A DNA stretch of 64,000 bases from CAYXZR01 sp964470025. GTDB taxonomy: Bacteria > Patescibacteriota > Patescibacteriia > Buchananbacterales > UBA6539. Under the pieces are notes generated by a model. It searched no databases, was not told the DNA's origin, and saw only the letters and a list, made by a program, of their open reading frames with translations. How positions within the stretch are numbered: the stretch's first letter is position 1; every line of letters begins with the position of its first letter. Below, one piece after another: positions 25,431-33,925 of the stretch. The translations under genes and the position numbers were made by a program. Location of the stretch: NCBI GenBank assembly GCA_964470025.1, contig CAYXZR010000001.1:51224-115223 (forward strand), read 5' to 3'.

Positions 25431-25931
25431 ATGTTTATTGCAATTATCTCTGACTCACATGACAACTTACCAAATCTAGAAAAGTGCTTAACGTATCTTG
25501 CGCAGCAAGGTGTCAGCACAATTATTCACTGTGGAGATATTACTTCAGCAGAAACATTAGAGTATATTGGTAAGCACTTTGATGGTGAAGTTCACGTAGT
25601 GTATGGTAATGGTGATTACATGCAGGAAGAACTAAATGACATATCATATCAGTACGACAATGTCATTGTATATGGTGACGAAGGTGAAATAGAAATTAAT
25701 AATTTAAAAATTGCCTGGAACCACTTCCCAGAAGTTGCTCGCACTCAAGCAGCATCTGGAGAATATGATGCAGTGTTTCATGGTCACACACACATACCTT
25801 GGGAAGAAAAAGTAGGGAAGTGCATTGTTAGAAATCCTGGACCGCTCTCTGGCTTACGAAACAAAGCAACCTTTGCACTACTTGATACGGAAACAAACGT
25901 AGCACAATTACTTTTGCTTGAAAAAATATAG
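25431..25931 (+). CDS. YfcE/MJ0936-type metallophosphoesterase
   Basis: 166 aa, the usual length. Calcineurin-like metal motifs: ISDSHDN, HCGDI, YGNGD, GHTHIPW, and RNPGPLSGLR. It probably hydrolyses small phosphodiesters or cyclic nucleotides, and the substrate is not predictable. Co-transcribed with nfo. Its 3' end faces the terminator of a minus-strand RNA. Confidence 0.93.
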   Translation: MFIAIISDSHDNLPNLEKCLTYLAQQGVSTIIHCGDITSAETLEYIGKHFDGEVHVVYGNGDYMQEELNDISYQYDNVIVYGDEGEIEINNLKIAWNHFPEVARTQAASGEYDAVFHGHTHIPWEEKVGKCIVRNPGPLSGLRNKATFALLDTETNVAQLLLLEKI

Positions 25932-25937
25932 AAGTAA

Positions 25938-26332
25938 AAAAAGAACCGTCAGGTTCTTGGAGAAGGTGGCTTATGCTCTGAGTCTCTGGGTTTTATACTC
26001 GCTGATGAGTTTAACCTCTGCGGCAAAAATGCATAGTCGCTCTTCTGTGTGAGGAGCGCAGCAATATCACCATGCGTTGGTTACTAATTGAGCTTCCCGA
26101 CTCGTTGCAATAAACACGTTTATCTCTTTAAAGATCAGCTTTTTATGTGGCCTCACAACGACGGAGAGCAGCCGCTCTCTCCAGGCCATTCGGTTTTTAC
26201 TTACAGCTAATCGCCGAATTTACTGATCGCTGCTACTAAGCATGGCAGGAAAGGGTATCTAATCCTTCCCCAAGTACCATAGCTTTTGACAGCCCTGACG
26301 GTATTGAGCGCACTCCCTCAGCAGGTGTGGCT
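25938..26332 (-). ncRNA. Candidate ~395-nt structured RNA A (no known family recognised)
   Basis: Evidence for a dedicated RNA gene on the minus strand: promoter TAGACA (26362-26367), 17 bp, TATAAT-like TAATAT (26339-26344), and an intrinsic terminator (AAGAACC-TGAC-GGTTCTT plus T7, 25937-25959). No ORF of note. Many helices: GGCCT...AGGCC enclosing GGAGAG/CTCTCC (26149-26187), AAGC(T)ATGGTA with TGCCATGCTT, and ATTCGG/CCGAAT. The 9-nt ACCGTCAGG near the 5' end is exactly complementary to CCTGACGGT inside the terminator, so end-closure and terminator pairing exclude each other. I could not match RNase P RNA, tmRNA, SRP or 6S signatures. Confidence 0.65.
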
Positions 26333-26338
26333 AACAAA

Positions 26339-26367
26339 ATATTACGCTAAATTTAGATATTTGTCTA
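26339..26367 (-). promoter_or_regulatory. Promoter of RNA A with CTAAATTTAG in the spacer
   Basis: TAGACA, 17-bp spacer, TAATAT on the minus strand. The palindrome CTAAATTTAG (26347-26356, copy 3) lies between the two boxes, a classic operator position. Confidence 0.7.
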
Positions 26368-26371
26368 GACT

Positions 26372-26608
26372 ATGAAACTTTCAATCACTGTCATACCTCG
26401 CAGCTCAAAAACAGAAATAACTGAGCAAAAAGGAAATTCTTATAGAATTAAGCTAAAGTCAGCCCCTGACAAAGGTAAGGCAAACGCTGAATTACTGCGT
26501 TTTCTTGCCCGTGAATTTAAGATTGCTCAGTCAGAAATCACTATACTTAGAGGAAAAAAGAGTAGGAAGAAAATTATTCACATTAATGCACTAGATATCA
26601 ACAAGTAA
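26372..26608 (+). CDS. DUF167/YggU family protein
   Basis: 78 aa. The family core is visible: ITVIPRSSKTEI, RIKLKSAPDKGKANAELLRFLA, and ITILRGKKSRKKIIHI. The function of YggU is unknown. Its ATG lies 5 nt from the -35 box of the divergent RNA A promoter, and it is followed by a terminator and then the promoter of RNA B, so it sits between the two candidate RNAs. Confidence 0.88.
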   Translation: MKLSITVIPRSSKTEITEQKGNSYRIKLKSAPDKGKANAELLRFLAREFKIAQSEITILRGKKSRKKIIHINALDINK

Positions 26609-26715
26609 TCCATAGTTTATTATCAGCCGCATCTTGACTTAATCTAGCTAAATTTATATCATAATTAGACGCAAAAAAATCAAAAAGTCACAAAATAAAA
26701 ATATAAATTAAAAAA

Positions 26716-26740
26716 ATCCGCTCATCTTAGCGGTTTTTTG
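26716..26740 (+). terminator. Terminator after the DUF167 gene
   Basis: CCGCT/AGCGG stem with six T, about 110 nt after the stop. The AT-rich stretch in between shows a possible TTGACT-17-TATCAT promoter, so a very short RNA there is possible but unsupported. Confidence 0.7.
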
Positions 26741-26760
26741 TATCTTATACTAGTATAGTC

Positions 26761-26789
26761 TTGACAAAGTCATCACAATGTGCTAATAT
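26761..26789 (+). promoter_or_regulatory. Promoter of RNA B
   Basis: TTGACA (26761-26766), 17-bp spacer, TAATAT (26784-26789). Confidence 0.8.
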
Positions 26790-26795
26790 GCAACG

Positions 26796-27155
26796 TTACG
26801 TTCATTACAGTTTATCGTTTGAAGTTACATTCAACAGTCTGCAGACAGCCCAAAATGGGTTTATCCTTCCGTGGATGCATATGCATTTCCGTGCCGCAGC
26901 CACAGCTTGGAGGGGGCTAAAGCGCCTGTAGACACTGGATAGCAAGAAACTTTTGCACCTTTTCAATGCAAACCTCCTTTCGCGCTTGCTATCCAGTATC
27001 TGTAGGCACGACAAGCATGAAATTTGAGATATGGTGAATCCGGCTCCGGCTCGATCTCTCCATGTATCACATTTCTTGTCTGCAGACTGTTGGATATAAC
27101 ATTTTAATGTATATCACACCGATTAATCGCCATGTTCTCTTTGGAGCCTGGTGAT
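26796..27155 (+). ncRNA. Candidate ~360-nt structured RNA B (no known family recognised)
   Basis: Begins just after a near-consensus promoter and contains no convincing ORF. A 16-bp perfect inverted repeat CAACAGTCTGCAGACA (26832-26847) / TGTCTGCAGACTGTTG (27077-27092) closes the molecule and extends outward with one mismatch and one G-U. Inside, 26924-26946 pairs with 26985-27007 over 23 positions with two G-U and one mismatch, topped by a TTTGCA/TGCAAA hairpin. A GATATGG/CCATGTATC helix and a CCC/GGG hairpin add arms. The 3' end is uncertain: GGTGATTTTTT at about 27150-27160 is a weak terminator. Confidence 0.6.
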
Positions 27156-27168
27156 TTTTTGTTTTTTG

Positions 27169-29073
27169 CTATTGAAGCAAATCTTCAATATCAAAATCTT
27201 CTGGCAACTCATCTATTGTGGTTACCCCATCATCTTCATCTTCGACACCTTCTTCAGTTGTTGTTGCCTCTTTACCAATAAGCCATGTTTCTTTCCATGG
27301 TACATAGTGACTCTTAAAGTCTTCTTCTTTAACTGTTCCATCTGGATAGGTAACTGTATAGGTAAATATTGCATCTGCTCCCCAATGGGCAGACTCTACT
27401 TTCTTTTTTACACCTGGCTCTAGCTCGTCTGTCTCAACATAACGAGGCTCACCTGGATCAGTGTGATTATATACTATTGGTTCAGTAGTACTTGCGACAC
27501 GTCCATCAGGTGTTCCATAAATTTCAAATACTAATTCTGTGCCTATTACACGTGTTACCCAAAGTAGATGATGTTGCGTATCATTTAGAAAACGAAAATC
27601 TGGTGCTGGATCATATATTGTTGCATCCATACCAACTGGCGGCTCATAATATGACACACGATATGAGTGGTTGCGTCGCTGCGTGATTGGAAGTCCACTC
27701 TTGAGTGCTGCACGAAACGCAGTCGTTGCAACCTGACACAAACCGCCACCATATTCTGGAATTGTTCTGTCTCCCTTGATCACTAACTCTTGTCGATATC
27801 CTGAAGTACCATCAATTTCTCCCAATGCATCAAGTAGTGAAAACTCTTCTCCTGGAGGAATCAGTGTTCCATCAACTGATCCAGCTCCTACACCGATATT
27901 GTGTTTTCTATTTGCTGGAGAACCTGCAAAGTCTGACCAACCCTGGCCAAGCAATTTAACAATTCCTAGGTCATTTACTGTTGCACTTGTATCAGAAGCT
28001 GGCTCAACTGCAACTACAAGTTCAATATCACTTCTATCACCTGTAAAAATTTGCTGATTTATTTTTTGATAACTTTCTTCTGTGTTTAGCGTTAATCCAT
28101 CTTGACTCAAGCTAAACTCTACGACCTTACCATTTTCCAGCTTAAACTCTCCCTTAACCGGCTCTTCATTTATTTGCTGTGCGATGTCTTCAAGATACGC
28201 AATTACCTCATCTTTACTAACCCCAACAATTACCTGCCCTTCATTCAGCTGTAATTCAAGCCATGGAATGTAGGTTTCTTGTTCGATATACCATGTATCA
28301 TCTTCGTAGGTTAGAGTGATTTGTTCATTTTGCAAAATTGATTCAATACTATTTAATGCTGATCCAGTAAATTGTTTTTTAATTTGAGGCTCATCAACAA
28401 CTTCGCGCAACTGGATTGACTGCAGTGATAGTGCAGCAAGTCGCTGTCCAAGCTCTTGTACAGCAGCTGCATACTCTAGCGTGATACCTTCTTGTTCCTG
28501 AGAGACTTCTACTTCTCCATTAACTACAATAAGCTCTGCATTTTTTGCAGGAGTTTCGTAATCAGCAAATGACGCTTTTAGAATTGAGATAATCTCTTGC
28601 TCATCAAGCATTATAACTGGTGTTACCTCTGGTGAAGTAACTGCAGAACTAAAAAGCTCAAATGAATTTGTAAAAAAATTTCCACCATGCCCGATAGAAA
28701 ATGCGATATCGAGTGTCTCTTGCCAATCAAATGAAATAAGCTCTCGTGCTAAATCAGGATCAGTAAGTGCATCTAATTGAGTAGTGATTACAACATCTTT
28801 GTCTTTATATGAAACTGTAACGCCTTGCTCACGAAGTTTTTTTCCAAACTCTTGTAGCTGTACTTCTGCCTGCGCTCGTGTAGTTCCACCTACATTAAGT
28901 GATCCAATGTGTACACCCGGTGCAAATGTTTGTGCGTAGGATTGTGTAACAAAAAAAGCTGAGCCAGCTAAAATAAGAGCCACACCAATAATAATAGAAA
29001 CGAGTGTGACTACTTTTTTTGAGTTAGTTTTTGAACCAACCCAGTGTTGTTGAGGTGATTTTTTTTCTGACAT
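27169..29073 (-). CDS. VanW-family membrane protein with peptidoglycan-binding-like repeats
   Basis: 634 aa. N-terminal TM (about 20-42), two PG_binding_4/YoaR-like regions (about 85-200 and 235-345), then the VanW domain (about 380-510: NIGVGAGSVDGTLIPPGEEF, YRQELVIKGD, EYGGGLCQVATTAFRAAL). A beta-rich segment follows (AIFTYTVTYPDGTVKEEDF), ending in an acidic tail. Such proteins are extracellular and thought to act at the cell wall, and their reaction is unknown. Last gene of an hsp20 - small gene - vanW operon. Confidence 0.88.
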   Translation of the reverse strand: MSEKKSPQQHWVGSKTNSKKVVTLVSIIIGVALILAGSAFFVTQSYAQTFAPGVHIGSLNVGGTTRAQAEVQLQEFGKKLREQGVTVSYKDKDVVITTQLDALTDPDLARELISFDWQETLDIAFSIGHGGNFFTNSFELFSSAVTSPEVTPVIMLDEQEIISILKASFADYETPAKNAELIVVNGEVEVSQEQEGITLEYAAAVQELGQRLAALSLQSIQLREVVDEPQIKKQFTGSALNSIESILQNEQITLTYEDDTWYIEQETYIPWLELQLNEGQVIVGVSKDEVIAYLEDIAQQINEEPVKGEFKLENGKVVEFSLSQDGLTLNTEESYQKINQQIFTGDRSDIELVVAVEPASDTSATVNDLGIVKLLGQGWSDFAGSPANRKHNIGVGAGSVDGTLIPPGEEFSLLDALGEIDGTSGYRQELVIKGDRTIPEYGGGLCQVATTAFRAALKSGLPITQRRNHSYRVSYYEPPVGMDATIYDPAPDFRFLNDTQHHLLWVTRVIGTELVFEIYGTPDGRVASTTEPIVYNHTDPGEPRYVETDELEPGVKKKVESAHWGADAIFTYTVTYPDGTVKEEDFKSHYVPWKETWLIGKEATTTEEGVEDEDDGVTTIDELPEDFDIEDLLQ

Positions 29074-29295
29074 TTATTTGTCACTAAGAATTTCATTAAG
29101 GATTGCCTTGGCAATGGTTTGATTTCTTTCTTGCTCTGATGCTTGCGAGTGAAGCTCTAACGTAACTGTGTCACCAACTTTTACATCGTCTGGTAGGGAA
29201 GCCAGTGGCCAGTCTATTGTTTGCTGATCAGTTGTAACAAGAACTGCTTTTTGTTTATCAATATCTTTAACCGTTGCCTGAAGATCTGTTTTCAT
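29074..29295 (-). CDS. Small DUF3006-like protein
   Basis: 73 aa. The pattern ATVKDIDKQKAVLVT, then LASLPDDVKVGDTVTLEL resembles the DUF3006 beta-barrel (a short domain ending LPxxVKxGD). It begins directly at the vanW stop side with no spacer, so the pair is co-translated. Function unknown. Confidence 0.6.
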   Translation of the reverse strand: MKTDLQATVKDIDKQKAVLVTTDQQTIDWPLASLPDDVKVGDTVTLELHSQASEQERNQTIAKAILNEILSDK

Positions 29296-29303
29296 AAAAT
29301 ATT

Positions 29304-29675
29304 TTACTTTTGAAGTGTAATAAGTAGTATGCCGTTTTGAAGTTCACCTTTAGTGTTTTGAGATTCAAATGATCGAGGTAAAATTATAGAGCGTGAAAAT
29401 GGCCCCCAGAAACACTCTTCGCAGTGTGCGATAAATGACTCATCGTTCAAACTATTTGTTCTAAATCCTCGAATTGTTAAAATATCGCCTCGCAGTGTGA
29501 TTTCGATATGCTCAGCAAGTGCGCCGGCGACAGTTGACTGCACATAGAAATGCTTTTCATCTTCTACCACATCAACTGCGAGCTCTCCTTCCTGTGAATA
29601 GTCCCAATGCTGCTCAAATAGCTCAGTAAGCGGTTTATTTATGCTAACTTTTTGCTTTTTTTGTTTTGGTGGCAT
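29304..29675 (-). CDS. Hsp20 / alpha-crystallin small heat-shock protein
   Basis: 123 aa. The alpha-crystallin core runs from about 28 to 123: LAVDVVEDEKHFYVQSTVAG, ITLRGDILTIRGFR, FWGPFSRSIILPRSF and the closing NGILLITL (the G-x-L motif). A short basic N-terminus precedes it. It is an ATP-independent holdase. First gene of the operon with the DUF3006-like and VanW genes. Confidence 0.9.
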   Translation of the reverse strand: MPPKQKKQKVSINKPLTELFEQHWDYSQEGELAVDVVEDEKHFYVQSTVAGALAEHIEITLRGDILTIRGFRTNSLNDESFIAHCEECFWGPFSRSIILPRSFESQNTKGELQNGILLITLQK

Positions 29676-29869
29676 ATTTGACTATGATGCTTGCCTCTAT
29701 AAGGATTGAAAAGGCTTGTTTACAAAAATTTTACTAAAAAAAGCGAAGTTTTGCAACTCTACAATAGCTCTTGGCATATAGGTTGACAAAATCACAAAAA
29801 TTTGCTATACTTTAGTATTACAGAATAAAGAAGTATTAATTTATAAATTTTTATCTTATTTTAGCCATT

Positions 29870-32050
29870 ATGAAATCACTTATTTCAAACAATTTTGCTA
29901 AAATTAGCTATAAACTAGCAGTTTTTGCTATTATTAGCTCACTTATTGGAACTCTAGCGCCTACAGCTAATGCGCAGGTATCTGGTGGAAACGTGCCACT
30001 TACTATTAGCGATATTGGCATTATTACTACCAATGAAACTGCAACGATCACCTGGCGTACAAACCGTAATGCTACTGGTCGTATTGAGTATGGTACTACT
30101 CCTGGATCTCACCCACAGAAGTTAGCTACTAACCTTAAAAAGGACACTCAGCAAATTACTATCTATGGACTTTCCCCAGATATTCGATACTACTTTGTAA
30201 TTATCGCTCAGGATGATAGTACTTCAGTAACTTCATTTGAACGAAACTTTAAAACTGATGATGACTTTGATAACAAAGCTCCAGTGATTGATGATGTTCG
30301 AGTAGAATATGTTAGTGGTAAAACTGTAACTATCCAGTGGCTAACAAACGAACCTGCTGACAGTTATGTTGAGTACGGTAAAGATCAGACACTTGGCTCA
30401 CGAGCTGGTAATGGTCATCGCTCAACCACACATGATGTTACTATCAACAACTTGCAAATCGGTGCATCATATTACTACCGAGTAATTTCAAAAGATGAAA
30501 AAGGTAATCAATCAATTGGTATCACTCAGCGATTTAAAACATTGCCAACTGATACTTNNNNNNNNNNAGATAAAGAACCTGCATACATCTTTGCTATTCA
30601 GCCAACACCAGAAAATAATGTAGGTGTTTCAGAGCGATTTGCAACTATCAACTGGCGAACTAATCGTCCATCACGAGGTACAGTTGTATACGGCACTAAC
30701 CCAGATCAGCTTAATAAACGATTAGAAACTAACTCAGTTAACAGTTTCTTAAACACTGTAACACTTACTAACCTCGAGCCTGGTCAAACCTATTACTATA
30801 AAATTGAAGTGGTTGACGTAGTTAATAAACGAATTACTTCTGAAGGTCACTCATTTACTACCAAGGGTGCAAACCCAGCACCGCCATCAAACAATGGTGG
30901 AGGAGTAGTACTTGGAGCAAGTTGTTCAAGTGTTGAAAATAGTGGAAGCACCGTAGGTTTTTATGGACAATACTTTAACTATTCTGAGTCACACTCAAAA
31001 ATTCCATTTCATGATAAAAACTCATCATCTGTATATCAGAGTGTTCAGAAAAGCTGGACCTTCCCAAGCTCATCACTTGCACTAGAGCGAATTGATCGAG
31101 ACCTAAAATTTGGTGGTAACTTTCTTCCAGTTGATACTGGCCTTCCTGGTGACCCATATCATTTTGCGGTACATTGGCAAGGAATCCTTACTGTACCTAC
31201 TGATGGTGAATACTCATACAAGCTAGCTGCAAATAATATTGGTTGGTTATTCATTGATGGAAAAGTGATTGATGTAGCTCAATCAGACTATACTGCACAC
31301 GCACAAGGAAAAATGAATCTTACAAAAGGAGATCATTTAATCGAAGTATTTTTCGCTGATCTTCAGCCGAGTGAATCTTCATTAAGCCTTGAGCTTGATG
31401 ATAAGTTAACTGTTACCCCTGATGGATGTGGTGGCACCGTACTTGGTGACTCTACAGATAACGACCCTCCATACACACCAAATCCACAGCCTCCGGTAAC
31501 TCCAGTGTACGCATGTAACCCTGGCAAAGGCTATACCCCGATTATTGCACTATACAAAACAACAGTAAGCCCTGATATCTATGCAGTGTTTGAGAATGGA
31601 CAGAAGCACTACATCTCAGGTCCTGACTCATTTAATGAATACGAGTGTGACTGGAGCAGAATCAGAACTATTTCTGAGCAGAAGCTTGCAAGTATTCCAG
31701 ATGCACGTCTTGTACGAACTCCAGCTGATCCACGAGTGAATCACTTGTTCCAACGAGCACAAAACAAGTGGATTAAAATTGGAATTCCTTCACCGACAGT
31801 ATTTGTGAGTTATCCGACTAACTACTGGGGGAATATTGTGAAGATCACCCCACATGATATGGCTAGCTACCCTAAGGCACATCTGGTGAAGTCAGATAGT
31901 TCTGCAAACGTATACCAGCTTACTGATCAAGGTAAAAAGCTGATCCCTTCTGTAGCGGTATTTGAAAAGTATGGCTACGACTGGGCAGAGGTGGTTACTC
32001 TAAACCAAATCCACCTTGACTCATACTCAGAGCTTCCAGCGCTTAACTAA
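29870..32050 (+). CDS. Large secreted FN3/PA14 surface protein with CPR-type C-terminal repeats
   Basis: 726 aa with a gap at 30558-30567. Signal peptide (VFAIISSLIGTLAPTANAQ). Three Ig/FN3-like modules share a repeated strand: ATITWRTNRNATGRIEYG, VTIQWLTNEPADSYVEYG and ATINWRTNRPSRGTVVYG. A PA14-like module follows at about 355-510 (FYGQYFNYSE, FAVHWQGILTVPTDGEYSYK, GWLFIDGKVID). The last ~190 residues hold repeats of the type IYAVFENGQKHYISGPDSF and VYQLTDQGKKLIPSVAVF common in CPR surface proteins. A likely adhesin or glycan-binding wall protein. The reading frame continues through the 10 N. Confidence 0.85.
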   Translation: MKSLISNNFAKISYKLAVFAIISSLIGTLAPTANAQVSGGNVPLTISDIGIITTNETATITWRTNRNATGRIEYGTTPGSHPQKLATNLKKDTQQITIYGLSPDIRYYFVIIAQDDSTSVTSFERNFKTDDDFDNKAPVIDDVRVEYVSGKTVTIQWLTNEPADSYVEYGKDQTLGSRAGNGHRSTTHDVTINNLQIGASYYYRVISKDEKGNQSIGITQRFKTLPTDTXXXXDKEPAYIFAIQPTPENNVGVSERFATINWRTNRPSRGTVVYGTNPDQLNKRLETNSVNSFLNTVTLTNLEPGQTYYYKIEVVDVVNKRITSEGHSFTTKGANPAPPSNNGGGVVLGASCSSVENSGSTVGFYGQYFNYSESHSKIPFHDKNSSSVYQSVQKSWTFPSSSLALERIDRDLKFGGNFLPVDTGLPGDPYHFAVHWQGILTVPTDGEYSYKLAANNIGWLFIDGKVIDVAQSDYTAHAQGKMNLTKGDHLIEVFFADLQPSESSLSLELDDKLTVTPDGCGGTVLGDSTDNDPPYTPNPQPPVTPVYACNPGKGYTPIIALYKTTVSPDIYAVFENGQKHYISGPDSFNEYECDWSRIRTISEQKLASIPDARLVRTPADPRVNHLFQRAQNKWIKIGIPSPTVFVSYPTNYWGNIVKITPHDMASYPKAHLVKSDSSANVYQLTDQGKKLIPSVAVFEKYGYDWAEVVTLNQIHLDSYSELPALN
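30558..30567. other. Scaffold gap (10 N) inside the FN3/PA14 gene
   Basis: The frame is maintained with ten N, so the true length is 10 plus or minus a multiple of three. It falls in the linker between FN3 modules 2 and 3, so a whole repeat could be missing. Confidence 0.95.
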
Positions 32051-32056
32051 GCGAAA

Positions 32057-32090
32057 TCAAAACTGCGAGTTATATGCTCGCAGTTTTGCT
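32057..32090 (+). terminator. Terminator of the FN3/PA14 gene
   Basis: AAAACTGCGAG/CTCGCAGTTTT stem on the plus strand. The T-run is part of the stem. Confidence 0.75.
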
Positions 32091-32147
32091 ATTAGGGTTG
32101 ACTAATACGCCATGTTATTGTAGTATTGAGCTTGTATTTACAACTGA

Positions 32148-32222
32148 GGGGCCATCGTCTAGTGGTTAGGACATCAGGTTTTCATCCTGGAAACCGGGGT
32201 TCGATTCCCCGTGGCCCTACCA
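32148..32222 (+). tRNA. tRNA-Glu (TTC), integration site
   Basis: Acceptor GGGGCCA/TGGCCCT (with a G1-U72 pair), anticodon loop TTTTCAT giving TTC, T-arm CGGGG/CCCCG with TTCGATT, CCA encoded. The 3' half is overlapped antisense by the last codons of the serine recombinase gene, as expected when an element integrates into a tRNA 3' end. Confidence 0.93.
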
Positions 32223-33720
32223 AAGCATTCTCTGTCACGTCAGACATTGAATTAATCTGAAAAATTACACATAATTCTGGGGTTTGGAATTTACCATTAC
32301 TGTAGACAAGATTTTTAGGAAATAAAACCCCACGCAAAGCCTTAAACTCTATTACATCGAGAGCCTCCCACATGTTTGGGAGGTTTTTGATATACTCCAA
32401 AGAACTGGTGATTGCATTATCCATAACTAACTGATCAAGACCCGAATCCACCTGAGACATTCTAAGCTTTTCTATTTTTTCTTCATACTCCTTCTTTTTC
32501 ATCTTAAATTCCTCATCTGAAATCAAATCATTATTCCTCAACTTAAGTTCAAGTAAACTCTCCTTCTGTTGCTCGAGAGTCGTGATATTCTTTTCTATTA
32601 ATTGATTCTTTTTGTTCTCTGTAGTAGTCATACTTGTGAACGCTAATTTAAGAGCAGCCATGAATAAATCTAATCTTTTTTTATCAGGGGTGATGCTCTG
32701 AAAAAAATCGGTGAAGTCTTGTTCGAAAGAATCTTTCTTGATTGATTTTCTGCGTGGACAATTACTATTGCTACAACTATAGTATGCATAACGCCTTCCC
32801 AATTTGCCTCGGGTCCAACCACCTGTCATGTTTTTGCCACAAGCCCCACACTCTACGCCACGCAATGGGAAGTCTGGATGATTTCTATTGCGTGGTTGCT
32901 TTCGTGTCACATCTTTATTCATTATTTTTGAAACCTTGTTAAACAAGCTCTCACTAATGATTGGTGCATGCTTACCTTGCACCGATATATCCCAATCCTT
33001 AACTTCAACCAATCCATAATAAAATTTATTAGATAACATTTTTACTATAGTCTGGCACTGAATATCGGCATAAGGAAAATTATTTTTCATCTTCTCATAT
33101 ATCATCCTATATGTGTAAATTCCTTTGGCGTATTCATCAAAAACATACCTTACAACCTCCGCTTTATTTTCATCTATAACCACTTGTCGTTTACCGTTAA
33201 CTTTTTCACCAGATTGTTTGTAGCCATAAGGACAGGGGAAACACCAATAACCTTGTTGGAGTGCTGAGTGCATCCCACTAACTGTTCGAAGTGTCCTGAC
33301 ATCATTATCGAATTCAGCTAATGAAGACAAAACACCCTCCAGTAGCTTTCCCTCAGGTGATTCCTGTATTCCCTCTGTAGCCGAGACGAGTTGTGTGCCA
33401 TATGCTTTCAACAATATCTTCGTGGTGAAATGATCTTCTTTGTTTCTTGCAAATCGATCCAGCCTATAAACAATAAAATGCCCCACCGATCCCTTGTGTT
33501 TACTACAAAAACGTAACGCCTCTTGAAGCTGGGTTCGCTCAGCTGTTTTGGCAGATTCTCCTCTTTCCTCAAATACCTTGAGAATTGTGAGGCCTAACCC
33601 TTCTGCATATTTTCTGCAAACCTTCTCCTGTGTCTGCAAGCTAAATCCATTTAATTGGTCTTTAGCAGAAACTCGGAAATAAATGATTGCATTTTTACTT
33701 TGAGTATTATTTTTTTTCAT
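32182..33720 (-). CDS. Large serine recombinase (integrase) of a mobile island
   Basis: 512 aa. Resolvase catalytic domain (about 10-150) with Ser18 in YFRVSAKDQ, QLQEALRF, and VYRLDRFARN. Recombinase domain (about 165-270). Zinc-ribbon (CGACGKNMTGG, then CSNSNCPRRK). C-terminal coiled coil (about 375-440). The last ~12 residues (ALVGPRGIEPRFPG) are translated from tRNA-Glu, a typical read-through tail. Large serine recombinases insert and excise elements between att sites. A 50-aa ORF lies 52 nt upstream on the same strand. Confidence 0.94.
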   Translation of the reverse strand: MKKNNTQSKNAIIYFRVSAKDQLNGFSLQTQEKVCRKYAEGLGLTILKVFEERGESAKTAERTQLQEALRFCSKHKGSVGHFIVYRLDRFARNKEDHFTTKILLKAYGTQLVSATEGIQESPEGKLLEGVLSSLAEFDNDVRTLRTVSGMHSALQQGYWCFPCPYGYKQSGEKVNGKRQVVIDENKAEVVRYVFDEYAKGIYTYRMIYEKMKNNFPYADIQCQTIVKMLSNKFYYGLVEVKDWDISVQGKHAPIISESLFNKVSKIMNKDVTRKQPRNRNHPDFPLRGVECGACGKNMTGGWTRGKLGRRYAYYSCSNSNCPRRKSIKKDSFEQDFTDFFQSITPDKKRLDLFMAALKLAFTSMTTTENKKNQLIEKNITTLEQQKESLLELKLRNNDLISDEEFKMKKKEYEEKIEKLRMSQVDSGLDQLVMDNAITSSLEYIKNLPNMWEALDVIEFKALRGVLFPKNLVYSNGKFQTPELCVIFQINSMSDVTENALVGPRGIEPRFPG

Positions 33721-33772
33721 AAACTTATTGCTACTAGTTAATTATTTCTCTTATTATGATTTATGGAAAGTC

Positions 33773-33925
33773 CTATGGTGATCTTATTTTTTTAATAAAA
33801 TCTTCGATAGATAATTTAGCCAGCAACATTAAATCAATGCCAAGACGGTCAACCTCCTCATCAGATAGGTTGGGGAATTGAATTCTTATTTTTTCTTTTA
33901 GTTTTTCAACATTATGATCTAACAC
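33773..33925 (-). CDS. 50-aa ORF upstream of the recombinase
   Basis: Starts at GTG 33925 with GGAG 7 nt upstream, ends TAG at 33773. Helical and charged (VEKLKEKIRIQFPNLSDEE, then LMLLAKLSIEDFIKKIRSP). Its RBS is the 3' arm of the terminator-like hairpin at 33930-33958, so transcription and translation may be gated together. It could be a recombination directionality factor or a small regulator. No family recognised. Confidence 0.55.
   Translation of the reverse strand: MLDHNVEKLKEKIRIQFPNLSDEEVDRLGIDLMLLAKLSIEDFIKKIRSP

Noticed and set aside
26253..26265. A 16S rRNA fragment or rRNA operon
   Set aside because: Only the 13-nt loop matches, and the surrounding sequence is unrelated to 16S.
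25938..26332. RNA A as RNase P RNA, because it contains ACAGAAG... and GGTTAAACTC-like bits
   Set aside because: The pieces occur in the wrong order and the GAGGAAAGTCC segment is missing.
25938..26332. RNA A as tmRNA
   Set aside because: No tRNA-like ends (no TTCGA T-loop with CCA) and no tag frame ending in an Ala-rich codon run.
26818..27105. RNA B as a MITE or insertion sequence, because of its terminal inverted repeats
   Set aside because: No target-site duplication, no second copy in the window, and a well-placed promoter just outside the repeat.
26796..27155. RNA B as a retron msr-msd
   Set aside because: No reverse transcriptase gene within reach and no conserved branching G context that I can confirm.
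32182..32221. The C-terminal residues VGPRGIEPRFPG as a real functional tail of the recombinase
   Set aside because: They are the antisense translation of tRNA-Glu, a common artefact where elements insert at tRNA genes.
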